Shown one piece after another: positions 60,965 to 64,000 of a stretch of DNA of 64,000 nt. Origin of the DNA: Flagellimonas_A sp039592695 (lineage in GTDB: Bacteria; Bacteroidota; Bacteroidia; Flavobacteriales; Flavobacteriaceae); contig NZ_JBBUTK010000001.1 in assembly GCF_039592695.1 (NCBI RefSeq), forward strand, positions 1,178,001 to 1,242,000, written 5' to 3'. Under the pieces are notes generated by a model, which did not search any database, was not told the DNA's origin, and worked only from the letters and a program-made list of their open reading frames with translations. The position numbers and the translations under genes are program-made. How positions within the stretch are numbered: the stretch's first letter is position 1; every line of letters begins with the position of its first letter.

Positions 60965-60989
60965 AAAAAAATCCCGATGTTATCGGGAT
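60965..60989 (-). terminator. Terminator-like hairpin abutting the aminotransferase start codon
   Basis: On the minus strand ATCCCGAT (60982-60989) and ATCGGGAT (60971-60978), with a 3-nt loop, are followed by six T (60965-60970) and then at once by ATG. It could end the START-protein transcript, or act as an attenuator or structured leader for the aminotransferase. Confidence 0.7.
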
Positions 60990-61018
60990 CAAAGATACAC
61001 CTTCACATGCTTACAGCC

Positions 61019-61402
61019 TTAGGTCGACCCCAATACATGTTTTAAATCGGCAATCTGGTTTTCCCAGAGCATTTTGGCCTCATCTACCTCGTCTTCTTCA
61101 GCAAAATCAGTGATGAACAACGAAACATCCTTGGTGATTTCATCGACAATGATCCGCATTTCAAAATAGCTGTCGTCTTCATTTTCTTCCCAAGCAAACC
61201 GAACAAATTCATCACTCTTTCGCTTGAGCATTTTTGCGGTCTCTTCAGAACCGTCCCAAATGAAACTAAACTTCTCTCCCCTAGAATTTACATTGTCGGC
61301 AAACCACTCTGACAAGCCTGATGGCGTTGAGATGTATTGGTACAACATCTGTGGAGAAGATTGGATAACGAATTCGATTTCAAATTTTATTTTGTCGCCC
61401 AT
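61019..61402 (-). CDS. START-like domain protein
   Basis: The 127-residue protein (ATG at 61402, MGDKIKF) has the helix-grip pattern of START/AHSA1-like proteins: VIQSSPQMLYQYISTPSGL, EWFADNVNSRGEKFSFIWDG and a C-terminal helix ending KHVLGST. The ligand is unknown. An upstream start at 61444 would add residues outside the family. It is followed on the same strand by the aminotransferase with a hairpin in between. Confidence 0.83.
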   Translation of the reverse strand: MGDKIKFEIEFVIQSSPQMLYQYISTPSGLSEWFADNVNSRGEKFSFIWDGSEETAKMLKRKSDEFVRFAWEENEDDSYFEMRIIVDEITKDVSLFITDFAEEDEVDEAKMLWENQIADLKHVLGST

Positions 61403-61516
61403 GGGCCGAGTGCTTTTGTTTGTTGTGTTTTTATGAAACGTCAATATAAAGAAATAAAAACCAAATAAACAACCCGATCTGTTTTGACTTTCTGATCAGG
61501 AAATCTTTTCTCTAAT

Positions 61517-61548
61517 TTTGATTCGGCGAAAATTAACGATTATATTTG
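61517..61548 (+). promoter_or_regulatory. Promoter of tRNA-Met
   Basis: TTTG (61517-61520), a 20-bp spacer and TATATTTG (61541-61548) are a perfect Bacteroidetes promoter. The downstream CACCCGCTT matches the stable-RNA type seen before tRNA-His. Transcription from here would run through the broken tRNA copy before the intact one. Confidence 0.8.
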
Positions 61549-61567
61549 CACCCGCTTAAAGCCATGC

Positions 61568-61631
61568 GGCGAGGTATCCGCCTTGGGCGGAGCAGGATTC
61601 ATATCCGCCAGAGGCGGACGGGATTCAAGTC
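61568..61631 (+). pseudogene. Broken tRNA-Met copy with two palindromes in place of arms
   Basis: In order: GGCGAGGTA (61568-61576, identical to the tRNA-Met 5' end), palindrome TCCGCC-TTG-GGCGGA (61577-61591), GCAGGATTCATA (61592-61603, the anticodon 5' half), palindrome TCCGCC-AGA-GGCGGA (61604-61618), and GGATTCAAGTC (T-loop region). It starts exactly 100 bp upstream of the intact tRNA and lies just after the promoter. Confidence 0.65.
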
Positions 61632-61667
61632 GAAAGACAAATAGACGAAATTGACATCACAATATTT

Positions 61668-61741
61668 GGCGAGGTAGCTCAGGTGGTTAGAGCGCAGGAT
61701 TCATAACCCTGAGGTCGGGGGTTCAAGTCCCCCTCTCGCTA
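61668..61741 (+). tRNA. tRNA-Met (anticodon CAT, elongator type)
   Basis: The cloverleaf has D-arm GCTCAGGTGGTTAGAGC, anticodon loop TTCATAA with CAT, and T-arm GGGGGTTCAAGTCCCCC. The first pair (G-T) argues against the initiator, which has an unpaired 1-72. A tRNA-Ile with modified CAT anticodon is the alternative. CCA is not encoded. Confidence 0.92.
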
Positions 61742-61742
61742 C

Positions 61743-61771
61743 AAAAGCCCCTCATTATGAGGGGCTTTTTT
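61743..61771 (+). terminator. Intrinsic terminator after tRNA-Met
   Basis: The stem AAAAGCCCCTCA/TGAGGGGCTTTT is followed by a T-run directly after the tRNA. The GIY-YIG start codon lies just beyond it. Confidence 0.9.
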
Positions 61772-61774
61772 GTT

Positions 61775-62023
61775 ATGGAAGAACACCTTGTTTATATAAT
61801 GTATTCCGAAAAATCCGATGTCTTCTACAAAGGATATACCACGGATTTGATACAACGATTCAAATCACACAATGAGCTGGCCACCAAGGGCTACACCTTA
61901 AAGCACAGACCTTGGAAAGTCGTTCATGTTGAATTCTTCGATTCTGAAAAAGAGGCAAAAAAGCGGGAAACTTTTTTCAAATCAGGTATCGGCAGAAAGT
62001 GGATTCGCAAGAATTTTGGCTGA
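61775..62023 (+). CDS. Small GIY-YIG nuclease family protein
   Basis: The 82-residue protein is a minimal GIY-YIG domain: HLVYIMYS in the place of the GIY strand, VFYKGYTTDL for YIG, the catalytic-type Arg in LIQRFKSHN and the metal-binding Glu in AKKRETFFKSG. The ATG at 61775 is preferred over 61757, which is inside the tRNA terminator. The gene lies between the intact tRNA-Met and a broken 3' copy, and its stop codon overlaps that copy. This is the layout expected of a homing or tRNA-associated selfish gene (inference). Confidence 0.82.
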   Translation: MEEHLVYIMYSEKSDVFYKGYTTDLIQRFKSHNELATKGYTLKHRPWKVVHVEFFDSEKEAKKRETFFKSGIGRKWIRKNFG

Positions 62024-62087
62024 GCGCAGGATTCATATCCGCCAGAGGCGGACAAGAGTTCAAGTCCCCCTCTCGCTACAAAAGCCC
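62022..62087 (+). pseudogene. Second broken tRNA-Met copy (3' part) with palindrome
   Basis: GAGCGCAGGATTCATA (62022-62037) equals tRNA positions 61690-61705. A palindrome TCCGCC-AGA-GGCGGA (62038-62052) plus 5 nt replaces the next 15 nt. Then 62058-62087 is 30 nt identical to the tRNA T-loop, acceptor and downstream flank (61721-61750). A weak hairpin follows (CCCGG/CCGGG). Confidence 0.7.
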
Positions 62088-62217
62088 GGTTTTTTGCCCG
62101 GGGTTTTTCTTTTCTATATCACCACTATCTACTTCAAGGCTAATTATTTGTTAATTGGCCACCTGTCGATTTTCAAATCAAAAAAAGTAAGTAATTTCGC
62201 CGCCTTAATTTTTTAGG

Positions 62218-62625
62218 ATGGATTGTTTGGAACTGAATCCCATCGATGATTTTTCTAAATGGGAAGAAGATTATGTTGAGGAATTAAATTCGCTGGAATT
62301 CAAAGAAACCTTGGGAAATAGGCTTTTATTTGAAGATAAAACCGTAAAACTTTGGGACTTAAAGCTTGAACCCGGGCAACGCATGCCCTTTTTACGGCAC
62401 AATAAGAATTTTTCATGGATATCAGAAACCAATGCCGTACTAAAGAGTCGATTTGGCAATGGTAAGATTACCTTGATTCGTGTCGGCAAGGGCGACACTG
62501 AATATTTTGAACACGCAGAAAAGAACTACATCAATGATTTGGAAAATCTGGGTGATACATCAGCGATATTCAAAATTTTAGAGTATAAGCAGGCCTTTCA
62601 TGACATGCTTCCTATTCTTAACTAG
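62218..62625 (+). CDS. Small cupin-like protein of unknown function
   Basis: The 135-residue acidic protein has a beta-strand pattern that suggests a small cupin (TVKLWDLKLEPGQRMPFLRH; YFEHAEKNYINDLENLGD). No full metal-binding His set is seen. No family is confidently recognised. It begins 130 bp after the second broken tRNA copy and has its own downstream gap of 97 bp. Confidence 0.65.
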   Translation: MDCLELNPIDDFSKWEEDYVEELNSLEFKETLGNRLLFEDKTVKLWDLKLEPGQRMPFLRHNKNFSWISETNAVLKSRFGNGKITLIRVGKGDTEYFEHAEKNYINDLENLGDTSAIFKILEYKQAFHDMLPILN

Positions 62626-62722
62626 CATGATTACATGTTTTGATTTGACGGAAGCTAATCTTTAAGCTGTCGGCTTTTATCATCTTCTTCGTTATTTCCG
62701 CCAATTCTTTTTAATTTGAAGC

Positions 62723-64000
62723 ATGCAGAATACCATCTCTTTTCGAATTGCCGATTTTTTAAAAAGATATCCTCCTTTTTCCAACTTGACAAAAGTAGAG
62801 CTTGAGACTTTGTCTGAAGAAGTTTCAATTGTATACAAAGAAAAGGACAGTTTGGTTTTCGAAATCGATGAAACTGCCCACCCTCATTTTTATGTCGTTC
62901 ACAAAGGTGCCGTCGCACTTTGGAATGATAGCGAAAAAAGCATTTTAGACCTTTGCGATGAAGGTGACATTTTTGGCCTCAGGCCACTCATGGCAAATGA
63001 AAATTATAGGCTGATGGCAAAAACAGAGGAGGAAACCATACTGTATGCTATACCAATAGAAAAATTTCATCCCTACATAAAAGAAAATGAAAGAGTTGCC
63101 AATTTTTTGGTGGAAAGCTTTGCTTCAAACACTAGAAATCCTTACGATGAGAGTAACAAGGGACAATTGTTGGGCAACATAAATTTTGACGCAAACGCCG
63201 ATTCTCGGCTGCTAGACCTACAAAGTGTTGACTTTTCAAAAGAAGTGGTGTCAGAAGATGAGAATAGCACGATAAAAGCCATTGCACAAACGATGACATC
63301 AAAGGGCATTGGTGCCGTACTTATCGAAAAAGGGGGATTACCCGCAGGCATAATCACTGATAAGGATTTACGAAACAAAATTGCCACGGGGCAACACCCT
63401 ATCAATGCCAAGGCAAAAACCATTATGTCATCTCCGGTCATTACCTATCCAGCAAAACTCACCATCACACAGGCACAAATGGCCATGATGAAGAATAATA
63501 TAAGCCATTTGATATTGACCGAAGATGGTACCATCAATACCAAAGCCATAGGCATTTTATCAAAGCATGATATCATGCTCTCTCTTGGAAACAATCCCGC
63601 AGTACTTGTGAAGGCCATAAAACGGAGCAAAAATGTAGAGGCTATCAAGTCGTTGCGAAAAGGGGTGATGAACTTGCTACGAGGTTATCTTGAACAGAAC
63701 ATTCCAATGGCTTTGACTTCGAAAATCATTACAGAGCTCAATGATGTCTGTATCAAAAAAGTTGTGGAGCTTTCATTGCAGAGAATGGACTCTGAACCAC
63801 CCGTAAAGTTTGCATGGTTGGCGATGGGAAGCCAAGGAAGAAGCGAACAGTTACTGCATACCGACCAAGACAATGCATTACTTTTTGAAGACGTACCAAA
63901 GAACAAGTTTGATGAGACCCAAGGCTATTTTTTAAAACTGGCAAAGCACATCACCAGTGGGCTCAATACCATCGGCTATGAATTTTGCCCTGCAGATATG
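62723..64000 (+). CDS. Cyclic-nucleotide-binding/CBS/DUF294 nucleotidyltransferase-like protein, partial
   Basis: The frame is open from ATG 62723 to the right window edge (426 codons). Domains in order are a cNMP-binding-like barrel (about residues 10-130; FYVVHKGAVALW, EGDIFGLRPLM), two CBS repeats (about 165-290; GIGAVLIEKGGLPAGIIT, NNISHLILTEDG) and a DUF294 nucleotidyltransferase-like domain with AMGSQGRSEQLLHTDQDNALL (the GS..R..D.D motif). Proteins of this layout are predicted signal-transduction proteins that uridylylate or regulate transport; the target is unknown. An exonuclease or transporter partner would be expected next to it. Confidence 0.85.
   Translation, partial: MQNTISFRIADFLKRYPPFSNLTKVELETLSEEVSIVYKEKDSLVFEIDETAHPHFYVVHKGAVALWNDSEKSILDLCDEGDIFGLRPLMANENYRLMAKTEEETILYAIPIEKFHPYIKENERVANFLVESFASNTRNPYDESNKGQLLGNINFDANADSRLLDLQSVDFSKEVVSEDENSTIKAIAQTMTSKGIGAVLIEKGGLPAGIITDKDLRNKIATGQHPINAKAKTIMSSPVITYPAKLTITQAQMAMMKNNISHLILTEDGTINTKAIGILSKHDIMLSLGNNPAVLVKAIKRSKNVEAIKSLRKGVMNLLRGYLEQNIPMALTSKIITELNDVCIKKVVELSLQRMDSEPPVKFAWLAMGSQGRSEQLLHTDQDNALLFEDVPKNKFDETQGYFLKLAKHITSGLNTIGYEFCPADM

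Noticed and set aside
61926..62216. A 96-codon plus-strand frame running through the GIY-YIG gene and the broken tRNA copy
   Set aside because: It reads the nuclease in the wrong frame and then the tRNA remnant; its Arg-rich middle is just translated tRNA and palindrome.
1..64000. CRISPR array, prophage, transposase or antiphage island
   Set aside because: No regularly spaced repeats, no phage structural or integrase genes and no transposase motifs were seen; most genes are ordinary housekeeping or envelope functions.

Overview
The window is about 64 kb of chromosomal DNA from a bacterium of the phylum Bacteroidetes, very probably a marine member of the Flavobacteriaceae (Muricauda/Maribacter-like; genus not resolved). 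The evidence is: menaquinone (men) and bacillithiol (bshB1) genes, a fused ResB-ResC cytochrome c maturation protein, families that are largely confined to Bacteroidetes (DUF4290, DUF2853, Lacal_2735, DUF2911), TonB-plug/carboxypeptidase-regulatory proteins, a likely T9SS C-terminal sorting domain, and promoters of the TTTG-N18-21-TAnnTTTG type. Shine-Dalgarno sequences are weak and several genes start with TTG. No phage, transposase, rRNA operon or CRISPR array is visible.

Layout. 1-3.1 kb: two tandem paralogous secreted plug/TPR proteins, the first cut by the window edge. 3.2-18.2 kb: an M24 peptidase, then a scattered menaquinone pathway on the minus strand (menI, menF, menD, menA, menC, menE; no menB or menH seen), interrupted by CvfB, DUF2853, a SPOR-like protein, a CPBP protease, an SDR enzyme, and a TPR/HisKA_2 histidine kinase with a LytTR response regulator. 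18.2-24.9 kb: an alpha/beta hydrolase, a secreted unknown, and a complete 4-hydroxyproline catabolic operon. 24.9-36 kb: M28 peptidase, tRNA-His, a second TPR histidine kinase, bshB1, a trans-sulfuration enzyme, a MATE exporter and CcsBA. 36-44 kb: DUF2520, KdsC and Maf proteins, a lipoprotein, an MscS channel, a large PIG-L deacetylase, a 39-residue membrane peptide and a sodium:solute symporter. 44-53 kb: DUF2911, a T9SS cargo-like propeller, a SRPBCC-SDR-photolyase operon, an M20 amidohydrolase, Lacal_2735, a secreted VOC fusion, pirin and a lipoprotein. 53-64 kb: murA, DUF4290, DUF493, an ATPase, recQ, fmt, HU, YqgE, a class IV aminotransferase, a START protein, tRNA-Met with a GIY-YIG nuclease and tRNA remnants, a small unknown, and a CBS/DUF294 protein cut by the right edge.

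The most interesting signals are in non-coding DNA. (1) The 627-bp gap between the LytTR regulator and its kinase holds two tandem units of the same design: a pair of GTTGTGA repeats 21 bp apart, a -7 box exactly 29 nt downstream, a 75-80 nt stretch without a credible ORF, and an intrinsic terminator. This looks like two small RNAs controlled by the flanking two-component system. (2) Both tRNA loci have a stable-RNA promoter, then a broken tRNA copy whose arms are replaced by short palindromes, then the intact tRNA. At the Met locus a small GIY-YIG nuclease sits between the intact tRNA and a further broken 3' copy, as if the nuclease were part of a tRNA-associated selfish element.
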